Numbered from the stretch's first letter, positions 1-7,781 are shown. The stretch is 36,846 nt of DNA from Paludibacteraceae bacterium (GCA_024689005.1 JAILDU010000073.1:1-36846), one strand, 5' to 3'. Translations and numbers: made by a program. Notes: a model not told the origin generated them from the sequence alone.

Positions 1-217
1 AAAAACCGACAGACAAAAGCAGATTCATATTGGCTGCCCCCGAAGGGATTCTACTCAAGCCACTCCAGAGTACACCAATTATCAAACATCCGGCAATATT
101 TACACCTAACGTAGCCCAAGGAAAGCCTCCTGTATATTTGATAAGTACAGAAACGATATAACGTAATCCTCCGCCAATGAAGCTACCGGCCCCTACATAC
201 AATATTTCTTTCCACAT
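1..217 (-). CDS. crcB: CrcB/FluC fluoride ion channel, 5' part (runs off the window)
   Basis: Reading leftwards from an ATG at 217, the open frame begins MWKEILYVGAGSFIGG and continues with a GGGLRY stretch, then FPWATLGVNIAGCLIIG. The glycine-rich first helix with an Arg and the (F)PWGTLxVNxxG-like segment are hallmarks of CrcB/FluC, the small dimeric membrane channel that exports fluoride. About 72 of the usual ~125 residues are present; the rest lies left of the window. The gene follows the AlkZ-related gene on the same strand by 128 bp and may be cotranscribed. I looked for a fluoride riboswitch in that gap and saw none. The identification rests on these motifs alone. Confidence 0.88.
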   Translation of the reverse strand, partial: MWKEILYVGAGSFIGGGLRYIVSVLIKYTGGFPWATLGVNIAGCLIIGVLWSGLSRIPSGAANMNLLLSVGF

Positions 218-345
218 AGATGATTGTTCTGGTATTTAATTGCTGTTTTTCTAAGAATCCTTTTGTACGCCACTCATAGCACACAGAATTGGCTAGATTG
301 CTCTTGAAATAGTCACCACCATATTTAATCCATACACATATAGTA

Positions 346-1074
346 TCATTTCGATATCAATCCTTCTATCTGTTTATCAGATGCCTGCGGGAGAATCGAA
401 CACAAATATTCTTTTATTCGTCCATACGATTCCTCTGGCGAGCGCTGACAAGTACATGCATCTCGCCCAAGGAGACTCTCAGGAGTATTGAGCAACTGCC
501 ACCCGAAGCCATACTCTCTACCCCGTTTGTCTCGGGGATAGACAAAATCTTCCGTCACAACATAGCATCCCATTTGGAGCCGGCACACAAAGGCATCGAA
601 TCGTCCACGCATTTTCGGTCCTGTCAGTCCACAAGCCGCCCGCAGTTCACGAGCGATAGCACTTCCATGTTCTATGAGTATAGTGAGTATCATATTCTCT
701 ACAGACCCTACTTCAGGGAAAGGAAAAATGCTCCTTCTATAGTTACAAAAATCAGGCCACCACTCACGGGCTACAAATCCCGCTTTACCAGAGAAGAACT
801 TGCCATATACGCAATCGCCTTCCCTCACAGCGGGGCTCTTCCAAGACCACAGCGGCCATTCCCAGGATCCATCTTCATGCGATATATAATGACAATCCTC
901 ATCCATCATAACCTCGGCATTAAAGCCGGGGATGCCACTATCCAGCAAAGGTAGAAAGCCCACCTGGTGGATTCGTTCTATCAATTGCGGACATGAAGCA
1001 ATGGGGTTACCCACTATAGCAGAACCTTGTTCGCCCAAGCCCAAAACATACTGCTGAACTGTCATTTTTGCCAT
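346..1074 (-). CDS. AlkZ-related winged-helix protein
   Basis: A 242-residue protein. The central region (SWEWPLWSWKSP, VYGKFFSGKAGFV, NYRRS, then ELRAACGLTGPKMRGRFD and LQMGCYVVTEDFVYP) resembles proteins annotated as AlkZ-related in Bacteroidales, distant relatives of the YcaQ/AlkZ DNA glycosylase family. The ELRAACG...KMRGRFD part has the look of a winged helix-turn-helix. A DNA-repair role is inferred only from that relationship. The open frame extends to a GTG at 1128, but a promoter's -7 box covers 1128-1135, so that GTG would lie upstream of the transcript start. I therefore chose the ATG at 1074 (MAKMTVQQYV); a second ATG follows three codons later. Confidence 0.72.
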   Translation of the reverse strand: MAKMTVQQYVLGLGEQGSAIVGNPIASCPQLIERIHQVGFLPLLDSGIPGFNAEVMMDEDCHYISHEDGSWEWPLWSWKSPAVREGDCVYGKFFSGKAGFVAREWWPDFCNYRRSIFPFPEVGSVENMILTILIEHGSAIARELRAACGLTGPKMRGRFDAFVCRLQMGCYVVTEDFVYPRDKRGREYGFGWQLLNTPESLLGRDACTCQRSPEESYGRIKEYLCSILPQASDKQIEGLISK

Positions 1075-1127
1075 ATCAGAATTATATATATGGTTCTCTT
1101 CACCTACTCGAAAGCTTATTTCACGCA

Positions 1128-1159
1128 CAAAAGTACTGCTTTTTTTTTATATATGCAAA
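1128..1159 (-). promoter_or_regulatory. Bacteroidetes-type promoter for the AlkZ-related gene
   Basis: On the minus strand, TTTGCATATAT has its TTTG at 1159-1156. After 20 bp comes TACTTTTG at 1135-1128. This matches the primary sigma (SigABfr) consensus TTTG-N19/20-TAnnTTTG. Transcription should begin near 1122, about 50 nt ahead of the chosen ATG. Confidence 0.8.
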
Positions 1160-1252
1160 TTTAAAGCAAAAAAACGCATTTTATTCTGAATAAAGTTCAC
1201 ACGCGCTTGCGTATCTAAAGGAATCTGTACTTTCGCCGAAAAAGTTGTAGAA

Positions 1253-1373
1253 ATGACGAAGGCCATGGATGCAATGATGATTGAAGATGAAGAAATTCCC
1301 GTTTGACAACTTGAGCGAATTACATAAGCAAGCCCAAAAGCGACCAAAAGGCATCCTGCGGGCTGCTTTTTAA
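1253..1373 (+). pseudogene. Possible remnant of a small protein gene (two overlapping short frames)
   Basis: ATG at 1253 gives 17 codons (MTKAMDAMMIEDEEIPV, stop at 1304). In another frame ATG at 1287 gives 28 codons (MKKFPFDNLSELHKQAQK, ending ILRAAF; stop at 1371). Joining the two at the overlap gives one ~40-residue acidic-then-basic sequence, as if a single small protein had been frameshifted. Upstream, TACTTTCG at 1228-1235 resembles a -7 box with one mismatch. I recognise no family. The peptides may be chance frames, so this is tentative. Confidence 0.25.
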
Positions 1374-1391
1374 AGAAAAAACACAAAAAAA

Positions 1392-1423
1392 TTTGCATAT
1401 ATAAAAAAAAAGCAGTAATTTTG
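1392..1423 (+). promoter_or_regulatory. Promoter for the bamD-rpoZ-coaBC block
   Basis: TTTG at 1392-1395 begins an extended element TTTGCATATAT. After 20 bp comes TAATTTTG at 1416-1423. Start of transcription is expected near 1430, about 50 nt ahead of bamD. Confidence 0.85.
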
Positions 1424-1479
1424 CAGACTTTTTCGTGCATATACACATGTATGTGCACATGTAATTGCGTAAAAGAGGA

Positions 1480-2283
1480 ATGCAGAAAAGAGGACTAATC
1501 ATATTATTGGCGGCGGTGTTGCTGGCGGGTTGCGGGGATTATCAGCGGTTGCTCAAATCGAGTAATCCGGATGAGAAATATCAGGCAGCACTGAAGTATT
1601 TTAACCAGAAGGAGTATGTCAAAGCTCAAACATTGCTGGACGATGTGTCGGCCTACTACAAGGGTACGGAGCGTTCGGAAGATGTGCTGGCCTATTTGGC
1701 GCGCAGTTATATGGGCATGAAGGATTATTCGTCGGCAGTGGAGTATTACCGCGCATATGTGCGCAACTATCCGAAGGGCAAATATGCAACGGAGGCGCAT
1801 TTTCAAGTAGGTCACGGCCTATATTTGGATTCGCCGGACGCGCGTCTGGATCAGAAGACGACCCAGGAATCGATAGAAGCCTTTACGCGTTTTGTGGAGT
1901 TATACCCGGAGAGTCCGTACGCAGAGCAAGCCTATACGGAGATGAACGAGATGTATGACAAGCTGGCGCTGAAAGAGCTCTACAATGCGCGTTTGTACTA
2001 CAACCTGGGCAGCTATTTGGGCAACAACTATCTGAGTTGCGAAGTGACGGCAAAGAATGCGCTGAAGAACTATCCGAGCAATAAGTATCAGGAAGAGTTC
2101 AGCTGGCTGATATTAGAGTCCAAATACCAACAGACGATCAATTCGTTTGAAAATCTGAAGTTGGAACGAGCACGCGATACGCAGGACGAGTATTACAATT
2201 TCATCACCGAATATCCGAATTCGAAGCATCGCAAAGAAGCGGACAAGATGTTGGCAGCCATCAGGAAGATAACCAAGGAGTAA
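1480..2283 (+). CDS. bamD: Outer membrane assembly lipoprotein BamD
   Basis: A 267-residue lipoprotein. The signal peptide ends in the lipobox LLAGC. TPR-type helices follow, with the conserved Bacteroidetes stretches YYKGTERSEDVLAYLARS, NYPKGKYATEA, LDSPDARLD, LYPESPYAEQA and YYNLGSYLGNNYLS. BamD sits on the periplasmic face of the outer membrane and works with BamA to insert beta-barrels. The frame could start at a TTG at 1465, but the ATG at 1480 (MQKRGLIILLAAVLLAGC) gives a more typical lipoprotein signal. It is followed by rpoZ and coaBC, an order seen in many Bacteroidales. A dedicated promoter lies at 1392-1423. Confidence 0.93.
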   Translation: MQKRGLIILLAAVLLAGCGDYQRLLKSSNPDEKYQAALKYFNQKEYVKAQTLLDDVSAYYKGTERSEDVLAYLARSYMGMKDYSSAVEYYRAYVRNYPKGKYATEAHFQVGHGLYLDSPDARLDQKTTQESIEAFTRFVELYPESPYAEQAYTEMNEMYDKLALKELYNARLYYNLGSYLGNNYLSCEVTAKNALKNYPSNKYQEEFSWLILESKYQQTINSFENLKLERARDTQDEYYNFITEYPNSKHRKEADKMLAAIRKITKE

Positions 2284-2396
2284 AATACACCGCAGGCAAG
2301 CCTAATCAAAGCATAAAGACCGTTCACAACGTTCGCTAAAAAACAAAACGGCTTCGACTGCAAACAAAACATAGATACTAAAAATTTTATATCGAT

Positions 2397-2729
2397 ATGG
2401 ATTACAAGAATTCAAAAGCCCCCAAGAACACAGTAACTCGTGACATCAACCAGTTGATCGAACCGGTTGGCAACGTGTACGAAACTGTAGCAATCATTGC
2501 AAAACGCGCGAACCAGATTAGCGCCGGAATCAAGAAAGAGTTGGACTCGAAGTTGCAGGACTTCTCTATTCCTCAGGATGCGTTGGACGAGACGTTCGAG
2601 AACAAAGAGCAGATAGAGATCAGCCGTCAGTATGAGCGTTTGCCCAAAGCAACCTTGATGGCCACTCAGGAGTTTATTGACGGCGAGTTGGTTTATCGCA
2701 CCAGCAACCGCGACGAAGCGCTGAAATAA
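2397..2729 (+). CDS. rpoZ: RNA polymerase omega subunit (Bacteroidetes type)
   Basis: A 110-residue protein. It has the Bacteroidetes omega signature: NTVTRDINQL near the start, GNVYETVAIIAKRANQIS (the conserved RANQI region), EQIEISRQYERLPK and LMATQEFIDGELVY. Omega helps fold and stabilise the beta-prime subunit of RNA polymerase. The gene starts 113 bp after bamD, and I see no TAnnTTTG promoter in the gap, so it is probably read from the bamD promoter. Length and position between bamD and coaBC fit the usual arrangement. Confidence 0.92.
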   Translation: MDYKNSKAPKNTVTRDINQLIEPVGNVYETVAIIAKRANQISAGIKKELDSKLQDFSIPQDALDETFENKEQIEISRQYERLPKATLMATQEFIDGELVYRTSNRDEALK

Positions 2730-2757
2730 TTAAGAATTAACAATTAGCAATTAACAA
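2730..2757. repeat. 7-bp tandem array (TTAACAA-like, 4 copies)
   Basis: Directly after the rpoZ stop: TTAAGAA, TTAACAA, TTAGCAA, TTAACAA. The rest of the 130-bp gap to coaBC holds no recognisable gene. Confidence 0.8.
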
Positions 2758-2859
2758 AGGGTTTACGGAATTTTGTACAAACGGATAGAGTCCGTACGGA
2801 CACAAAACATTGTACCTGAGCCGATAGAACGCTTTGTAAATTGTACATTGTAAATTAAA

Positions 2860-4065
2860 TTGTCTCTGCAGGGCAAACACATATTAGTCGGAATCAGTGG
2901 CGGCATAGCCGCCTATAAGATTCCTGAACTGATTCGCAGCCTGGTGAAATCAGGAGCGGAGGTACGCGTGACGACGACTCGTCACGCGCTTGAGTTTGTA
3001 ACGGAACTGACTCTGCAGACCGTAAGCGGGCACGCCGTGTACAAAGATGTGTTTGCCGCCATCAACGAGCACGCCACGGAACATATCTCGTTGCCGGAAT
3101 GGTGCGATATGATGATTGTGGCCCCGACGACAGCCAATGTGCTGGGCAAGATGGCGGCCGGAATAGCCGACGATGCGCTCACCACCACCCTCGCCTCTTG
3201 TGCGGCACGCAAGCCTATAGTGCTGGCCCCGGCGATGAACGACAAGATGTGGGACAATCCTGCGATGCAGCAAGCCGTCAAGACCCTGCGCGGATGGCAG
3301 AATATACGTGTTTTGGAACCGGCAGAAGGTCAGTTGGCCTGCGGCACAACGGGCAAAGGAAGGATGCCGGAGATAGACGTATTGCAAGAAGCTATAGAGG
3401 CAGCTCTGACGGCCAAGACATTAGCGGGCAAGTGCGTGCTGATAACAGCCGGTCCGACGCAAGAGAGGCTGGATCCGGTACGCTACCTAAGCAACTACTC
3501 GACAGGCAAGATGGGTTACGCCTTGGCTCATGCGTGCGCGCGCCGCGGAGCAGAGGTAACGCTGATAAGCGGTCCGACTACGCAGGAAGTGCTTGACACG
3601 GAGCATATACGCCGCGTGGATGTACGTTCGGCTGAAGAGATGTGCCGTGCGTGCGTAGCGGCATGGTCCAAGAGCGACATGGCGATACTATGTGCCGCGG
3701 TAGCAGATTTTGCTCCGGATGCGACAGACAAGAAAATCAAGAAGCAGCCCGGCCAAACGGAATTGACGCTGCAACTACATACCACACCGGACATAGCACG
3801 CACGCTCGGTGAGAGCAAACGTGCAGATCAGAAGTTGGTGGGCTTTGCGTTGGAGACCGACAACGAGGAAACGAACGCGCAACAAAAAATGGCGACCAAA
3901 AACATGGACGCCATTGTTCTCAATTCGCTTCGCCACGAAGGCGCAGGATTCGGCTACGATACCAACCAAGTGACCATATTTACTGCACAAGGCGCTCGCA
4001 AGGACATTCCTCTGCAGAGCAAGGCACTGGTAGCCGAAGATATTATTAACGGGGTAACGGGTTAG
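2860..4065 (+). CDS. coaBC: Bifunctional phosphopantothenoylcysteine decarboxylase / phosphopantothenate-cysteine ligase
   Basis: A 401-residue fused enzyme for two central steps of coenzyme A synthesis. The CoaC (FMN decarboxylase) half shows VGISGGIAAYK near the start, PTTANVLGKMAAGIADD and PAMNDKMWDNPAM, the conserved PxMNxxMW substrate clamp. The CoaB half shows ITAGPTQERLDPVRYLSN followed by STGKMG, then DKKIKKQ and GFALETD. No ATG is available near the conserved start; the TTG at 2860 (MSLQGKHILVG) is the only sensible one, preceded in frame by a stop. Length fits the family (~400). The last codons lie inside a 7-bp repeat array. The type III pantothenate kinase at 16981 supplies an earlier step of the same pathway. 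Confidence 0.93.
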   Translation: MSLQGKHILVGISGGIAAYKIPELIRSLVKSGAEVRVTTTRHALEFVTELTLQTVSGHAVYKDVFAAINEHATEHISLPEWCDMMIVAPTTANVLGKMAAGIADDALTTTLASCAARKPIVLAPAMNDKMWDNPAMQQAVKTLRGWQNIRVLEPAEGQLACGTTGKGRMPEIDVLQEAIEAALTAKTLAGKCVLITAGPTQERLDPVRYLSNYSTGKMGYALAHACARRGAEVTLISGPTTQEVLDTEHIRRVDVRSAEEMCRACVAAWSKSDMAILCAAVADFAPDATDKKIKKQPGQTELTLQLHTTPDIARTLGESKRADQKLVGFALETDNEETNAQQKMATKNMDAIVLNSLRHEGAGFGYDTNQVTIFTAQGARKDIPLQSKALVAEDIINGVTG

Positions 4066-4093
4066 AGGTTACGGGTAACGGGTAACGGGTTAC
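4052..4093. repeat. 7-bp tandem array (GGGTAAC/AGGTTAC, 6 copies)
   Basis: Units GGGTAAC, GGGTTAG, AGGTTAC, GGGTAAC, GGGTAAC, GGGTTAC. The first two units encode the C-terminus and stop of coaBC; the rest fill the gap to the convergent gene that ends at 4096. The same unit recurs at 35758-35799 and, shorter, at 20730-20750. Confidence 0.9.
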
Positions 4094-4095
4094 AG

Positions 4096-4467
4096 TTATT
4101 TGAAGAGGCCGAAGAGGCCTTTTTTCTTTCCTTCTTCCTCCGCCGGAGTTTCTTCGGTTTCATTCTCCGGGTGCCACTCTTCGCGTTCAGCTATGTCGCC
4201 GAGTTGCTGCTGAACATAGCCGATGACATCCTGCAGTCCCTCAGTGAAGCGGGCAAAATCCTCTTTGTAGAGAAAGAGTTTGTGTTTCTCAAACGAAGGC
4301 ACCTCGTCCTCACCCGCCTGACGGCGCTTACTCTCCGTGATACACAGATACAAATCCTCGTTGCGCGCCTTACGAACATCCAAATAATAGATACGCTTAC
4401 CCGCCTTGACCGAACGACTATAGACAATCTCCGGTTCTTTTTTGTCTTCAAACTTTTTGTTTTCCAT
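4096..4467 (-). CDS. PUR-alpha-like DNA/RNA-binding protein (DUF3276)
   Basis: A 123-residue protein. The core IVYSRSVKAGKRIYYLDVRK, then YLCITESKR and LFLYKEDFARFTEGL, matches the DUF3276/PUR domain of Bacteroidetes. These proteins fold like eukaryotic Pur-alpha, and relatives bind single-stranded nucleic acid. The C-terminus is acidic (roughly residues 100-113) and closes with KKKGLFGLFK. The frame runs back to 4581, but the promoter at 4501-4532 lies inside that extension, so the ATG at 4467 (MENKKFEDKK) is the start. It converges on coaBC. Its cellular target is unknown. Confidence 0.85.
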   Translation of the reverse strand: MENKKFEDKKEPEIVYSRSVKAGKRIYYLDVRKARNEDLYLCITESKRRQAGEDEVPSFEKHKLFLYKEDFARFTEGLQDVIGYVQQQLGDIAEREEWHPENETEETPAEEEGKKKGLFGLFK

Positions 4468-4500
4468 TGTGATAAAAAGTAACATTTCTAAAATATGTTG

Positions 4501-4532
4501 CAAAATTACTACTTTTTTTTGATATATGCAAA
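4501..4532 (-). promoter_or_regulatory. Promoter for the PUR-like gene
   Basis: Minus strand: TTTGCATATAT with TTTG at 4532-4529, 20 bp, then TAATTTTG at 4508-4501. Transcript start is expected near 4495, about 28 nt before the ATG. The TTTG is formed by the end of a terminator's T-tract. Confidence 0.85.
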
Positions 4533-4558
4533 AAAAAACGCCTGATATGGCGTTTTTT
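4533..4558 (-). terminator. Intrinsic terminator, possibly bidirectional
   Basis: Hairpin of AAAAAACGCC (4533-4542) with GGCGTTTTTT (4549-4558) and loop TGATAT. On the minus strand a run of nine T's follows, ending the transcript from the BspA-like gene before the PUR-like gene's promoter. The plus-strand T-tract (4553-4559) could also stop transcripts going right. Confidence 0.8.
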
Positions 4559-4791
4559 TCGCGTTCTGCACTCTCCGACACAGACTGCCGTTTAGCGGCA
4601 TTAAAGTCTACGAGGCCTCCGCTCTACCCAAAAATTAGAAATTTTTCGGGGACCCCGAGATAAAGGAGTAAAGACTATATGGTTTGGGCTGTTAAACTGT
4701 TAAATTGTTAAGCCGTTCTATCTGTATTCTTTCAGTGAACGTAGTGAACGATCCTTACTCTTTCAGCGTTAGCGGTCTTTGAGCGCAGCGA
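4559..4791. other. Gene-free stretch with hairpins, after the BspA-like gene
   Basis: I see no gene here. There are nested inverted repeats around 4583-4612 (AGACT with AGTCT outside TGCCG with CGGCA). A hairpin of AAAAATT with AATTTTT flanked by CCC and GGG lies near 4628-4651. An 8-bp repeat (CTGTTAAA-like, three copies) lies near 4689-4712. Imperfect GAACG/AGCG repeats run from 4733 to 4791. I considered a decayed tRNA but found no complete cloverleaf. Confidence 0.5.
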
Positions 4792-7635
4792 TTATTTCAC
4801 CTCTTGGCCTTGCATGTTGTACATCTGGCCGTTGCACATAATGTAGGCTTGTCCGTTGCGAATCACCTTAGTACTTTGGACATTGTCGCTTTGTACATCA
4901 TGGATGCCTTGTGAGCCGATAGACCGGATAGAGAAGAACTCTTTCCACACGTCTGCATTCTGATAGCCGGTCAGACTCTCAGTCGGCACATAGAGCGAAC
5001 AAGCGTCCTTATTGACGTTATAGAATACACTTTCGTCAATAGTCTGCGGAGTAGCAGCACGGTTGATGATCGTTGCGAGATTGCCGCAAAAGACAAACGC
5101 ATGATTCCCTATGGTCTGTACACCGCTACCGATAGTGACCGATTGCAGCGAGGCGCAATTGCCGAAAGCGCCTTCTTCTATGGTTTGAACGTTGTCCGGG
5201 ATAATAACCGATTGCAGTTTCTCGCACTCGGTGAAAGCATACCTGCCTATGGTCTGCACACCGCTACCGATAGCGACCGAGTGCATGGAATAGCAGTTGT
5301 AGAATGCATATTCACCGATGGTTTGCACTCCGTTACCGATAGTGACCGATCGCAACGATGTGCAATTGTAGAATGCACCCTTTTCGATGGTTTGCACATT
5401 GTCTCCGATAGTAACGGATTGCAATGAGGAACAATTGTAGAAAGCACAGAGACCTATCGTTCGTACTTTTCCTTTGATACTGATCGAATACAACGAGGTG
5501 CAGTAATAGAAAGCACGTTGTTCTATGGTCTTCACACCGTTACTGATTGTAACCGATTGCAGCATGTCACAGTCGCGGAGAGCATCTTCTCCGATGGCGG
5601 TCACAGCATAGTAATAACCTTTGTACTTAACAGAATCAGGAATGGTGGCGGCGATCAATCCGGCGTAGTTGTTGCCATTGTCTGTTTCGTACGTCACTTC
5701 GGCTGTTAGGTTCTCGCCGTTGAGGTTGTAATACAGGTCGCCAATCTTGTATCTGCCGCTGACTGCCGGTTTTGCTTGTATATTATTGCCAAAGTCTTTC
5801 CACACATCTGCCGTCTGATAAGCCTCGAGACTCGCAGCGGGTACATAGAGTGTGCAAGCGCTTTTATCAACTCCATCAAACACATTCGCATTTATACTTT
5901 GCGGAGTAGTGGCACGATTGATGATGGTTGCGAGTGCAATGCAGCCGGAAAAAGCAGAATTCCATATGCTCTGCACATTCTTTCCGATAGTGACAGATTG
6001 CAGTACGTCGCAGTTGGAAAAAGCGGACTCTCCGATAATCTGTACGTTATCTCCAATAGTAACCGATTGCAAAGAATGACAGTTATAGAAAGCAACTTCT
6101 CCGATGGCGGTCACGGCATAGAAGAAACCATAGTACAGCACAGAATCAGGGATAGTGGCGGCAATCAGTCCGGCATAATTGGTTTCGTTTGCAAGTTTCT
6201 CACACATCACTTCGGCAGTCATGTTGTCGCCATCGAGGTAGTAATACAGGTCGCCAATCTTGTATCTGCCACTGACTGCCGGTTTTGCTTGTATATTATT
6301 GCCAAAGTCTTTCCACACATCTGCCGTCTGATAAGCCTCGAGACTCGCAGCCGGTACATAGAGTGTGCAAGCGCTTTTATCAACTCCATCAAACACATTC
6401 GCATTTATACTTTGCGGAGTAGCGGCAAGGTTGATGATGGTTGCGAGTGCAGAGCATCCCGTAAAAGCCGCTTCACTTATGGTTTGCACTCCGCTGCCGA
6501 TAGTGACGGATTGCAGAGAAGTGCAATAATTAAAAGCATACTCACCGATAGTCTGCACATTATCTGGGATAGTAATCGATTGCAGAGATGAACATCCATC
6601 GATAGCCCAATTCTCAATGATTCGCACATTTTCTCCTATTGTGACCGATTGCAAAAACGAGCAATGTTTGAAAGCGTCATTTCCGATGACCTGCACGTTA
6701 TTCGGAATAGTGTATGCGGTACGCATGTTTCCACTCGGATACTGGATAAGCGTAAGCGTGTCCTTGGAGAACAACACACCATCTACCGAGCAGAAATTTT
6801 GATTGTTGGTTGCCACGCCGAAAGATGCGAACGCTGGGCAGGAATTAAACACATCATGTCCTATGGTCTGCACATTCTCTCCGAAAGTGACCGATTGCAG
6901 CGAAGCGCAATTGCCGAAAGCGCCTTCTTCTATGGTTTGAACGTTGTCCGGGATAATAACCGATTGCAGTTTCTCGCACTCGGCGAAAGCATATTTGCCT
7001 ATAGTCAGCACACCGCTACCGATAGTGACGGATTGCAGTTCCTTACATCTGTAGAAAGCACCTTCTTCTATGGTCTGCACGTTGTTCGGGATTATAACCG
7101 ATTGCAGTTTCTCGCACTCGGTGAAAGCATATTTGCCTATAGTCAGCACACCGCTACCGATAGTGACGGACTGCAGTTCCTTACAACCGTAGAAAGCCAA
7201 CTCTTCTATGGTCTGCACGTTGTCCGGGATAGTAATCAATTGCAAAGACGAACAGTCAAAGAAAGCACACTGTCCGATGGTCTGCACTCCGCTACCGATA
7301 GTGACGGATTGCAATGAGGAACAATTTTCGAAAGCAGCCTCCCAGATAGCCTGCACGTTATCTCCAATAGTAACGGATTGGAGAGTGGAACAATGTTTAA
7401 AAGCATTATTTCCGATGGCGGTCACTGCATAGTAGTTGCCCTCATATAGCACAGAATCGGGAATAGTAACCGTAGTCAGTCCGTTATAATTGGTGGAGGA
7501 GTAAGCTTTGAAAGTTACTACGGCAGTCTTGTTACCGCCATCGAGGTTGTAATACAGATTGCCGATCTTGATTCCACCAGCAAACAAAGACACGCTAAAT
7601 AGCGTGACAGCAATCAGAGTGAAAATTCTATTCAT
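4792..7635 (-). CDS. BspA-like leucine-rich-repeat surface protein
   Basis: A 947-residue secreted protein. The signal peptide is MNRIFTLIAVTLFSVSLFAGG. Many BspA/TpLRR repeats (LRR_5 type) follow, with the pattern NVQTIxxxAFxxCxxLQSVTIG; such repeats are often involved in adhesion. Three modules each open with a KIGDLYYxLxGxNxTAEV / IPDSVxYxGxxYAVTAIG segment, and each closes with LATIIN...TPQSINANVFDGVDKSACTLYVP or a close variant. The last ~26 residues carry a motif RNGQ-x2-I-x3-NG-x2-YN-x2-G-x3-K that also ends the secreted protein at 28854. The frame runs back to 7788, but the promoter at 7660-7691 lies inside that extension, so the ATG at 7635 is used. The large open frames on the opposite strand are repeat shadows. 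Confidence 0.88.
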   Translation of the reverse strand: MNRIFTLIAVTLFSVSLFAGGIKIGNLYYNLDGGNKTAVVTFKAYSSTNYNGLTTVTIPDSVLYEGNYYAVTAIGNNAFKHCSTLQSVTIGDNVQAIWEAAFENCSSLQSVTIGSGVQTIGQCAFFDCSSLQLITIPDNVQTIEELAFYGCKELQSVTIGSGVLTIGKYAFTECEKLQSVIIPNNVQTIEEGAFYRCKELQSVTIGSGVLTIGKYAFAECEKLQSVIIPDNVQTIEEGAFGNCASLQSVTFGENVQTIGHDVFNSCPAFASFGVATNNQNFCSVDGVLFSKDTLTLIQYPSGNMRTAYTIPNNVQVIGNDAFKHCSFLQSVTIGENVRIIENWAIDGCSSLQSITIPDNVQTIGEYAFNYCTSLQSVTIGSGVQTISEAAFTGCSALATIINLAATPQSINANVFDGVDKSACTLYVPAASLEAYQTADVWKDFGNNIQAKPAVSGRYKIGDLYYYLDGDNMTAEVMCEKLANETNYAGLIAATIPDSVLYYGFFYAVTAIGEVAFYNCHSLQSVTIGDNVQIIGESAFSNCDVLQSVTIGKNVQSIWNSAFSGCIALATIINRATTPQSINANVFDGVDKSACTLYVPAASLEAYQTADVWKDFGNNIQAKPAVSGRYKIGDLYYNLNGENLTAEVTYETDNGNNYAGLIAATIPDSVKYKGYYYAVTAIGEDALRDCDMLQSVTISNGVKTIEQRAFYYCTSLYSISIKGKVRTIGLCAFYNCSSLQSVTIGDNVQTIEKGAFYNCTSLRSVTIGNGVQTIGEYAFYNCYSMHSVAIGSGVQTIGRYAFTECEKLQSVIIPDNVQTIEEGAFGNCASLQSVTIGSGVQTIGNHAFVFCGNLATIINRAATPQTIDESVFYNVNKDACSLYVPTESLTGYQNADVWKEFFSIRSIGSQGIHDVQSDNVQSTKVIRNGQAYIMCNGQMYNMQGQEVK
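5728..6451. repeat. ~210-bp direct duplication inside the BspA-like gene
   Basis: The segment from 5728 to about 5937 recurs at 6241 to about 6450, offset 513 bp, with only a handful of mismatches. It encodes the module junction (end of one LRR module and start of the next). A second near-identical pair, about 75 bp long, lies at 5153 and 6905 (offset 1752). Confidence 0.85.
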
Positions 7636-7659
7636 AAGTAGTGCAATTAAAAACCGCGA

Positions 7660-7691
7660 CAAAGGTATAACTAATTTTTGATATATACAAA
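7660..7691 (-). promoter_or_regulatory. Promoter for the BspA-like gene
   Basis: Minus strand: TTTGTATATAT with TTTG at 7691-7688, 20 bp, then TACCTTTG at 7667-7660. It is divergent from the promoter at 7782-7813; the 228 bp between the two genes hold little else. Confidence 0.82.
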
Positions 7692-7781
7692 AAAAATGCC
7701 TAATTTTGCGTTTTTTCTCGCATTCGGCAAGGAGATCGCACCGAAGAAGAAGGAAAGAAAGAACAATTTTTTGTATAAATA

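Larger units (their letters stand above)
1128..1423. repeat. Inverted pair of near-identical 35-bp promoter sequences
   Basis: The 35 bases at 1128-1162 (read on the minus strand) and at 1389-1423 (plus strand) differ at a single base, inside the -7 box (C versus A). Both include the full promoter from the -33 element through the A9 run to TTTG. They face outwards and flank 226 bp that contain two tiny overlapping reading frames. Confidence 0.85.

Noticed and set aside
218..345. Fluoride riboswitch in front of crcB
   Set aside because: I looked for the conserved pseudoknot sequences on the minus strand and did not see them.
4570..4640. tRNA or tRNA fragment
   Set aside because: Some GGTAGAGC-like sequence and stems exist on the minus strand, but no T-arm, anticodon arm or acceptor pairing is complete.
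5776..6591. 271-codon plus-strand frame opposite the BspA-like gene
   Set aside because: It arises because the LRR repeats are periodic; it mirrors the repeats, lacks domain features and has no promoter.
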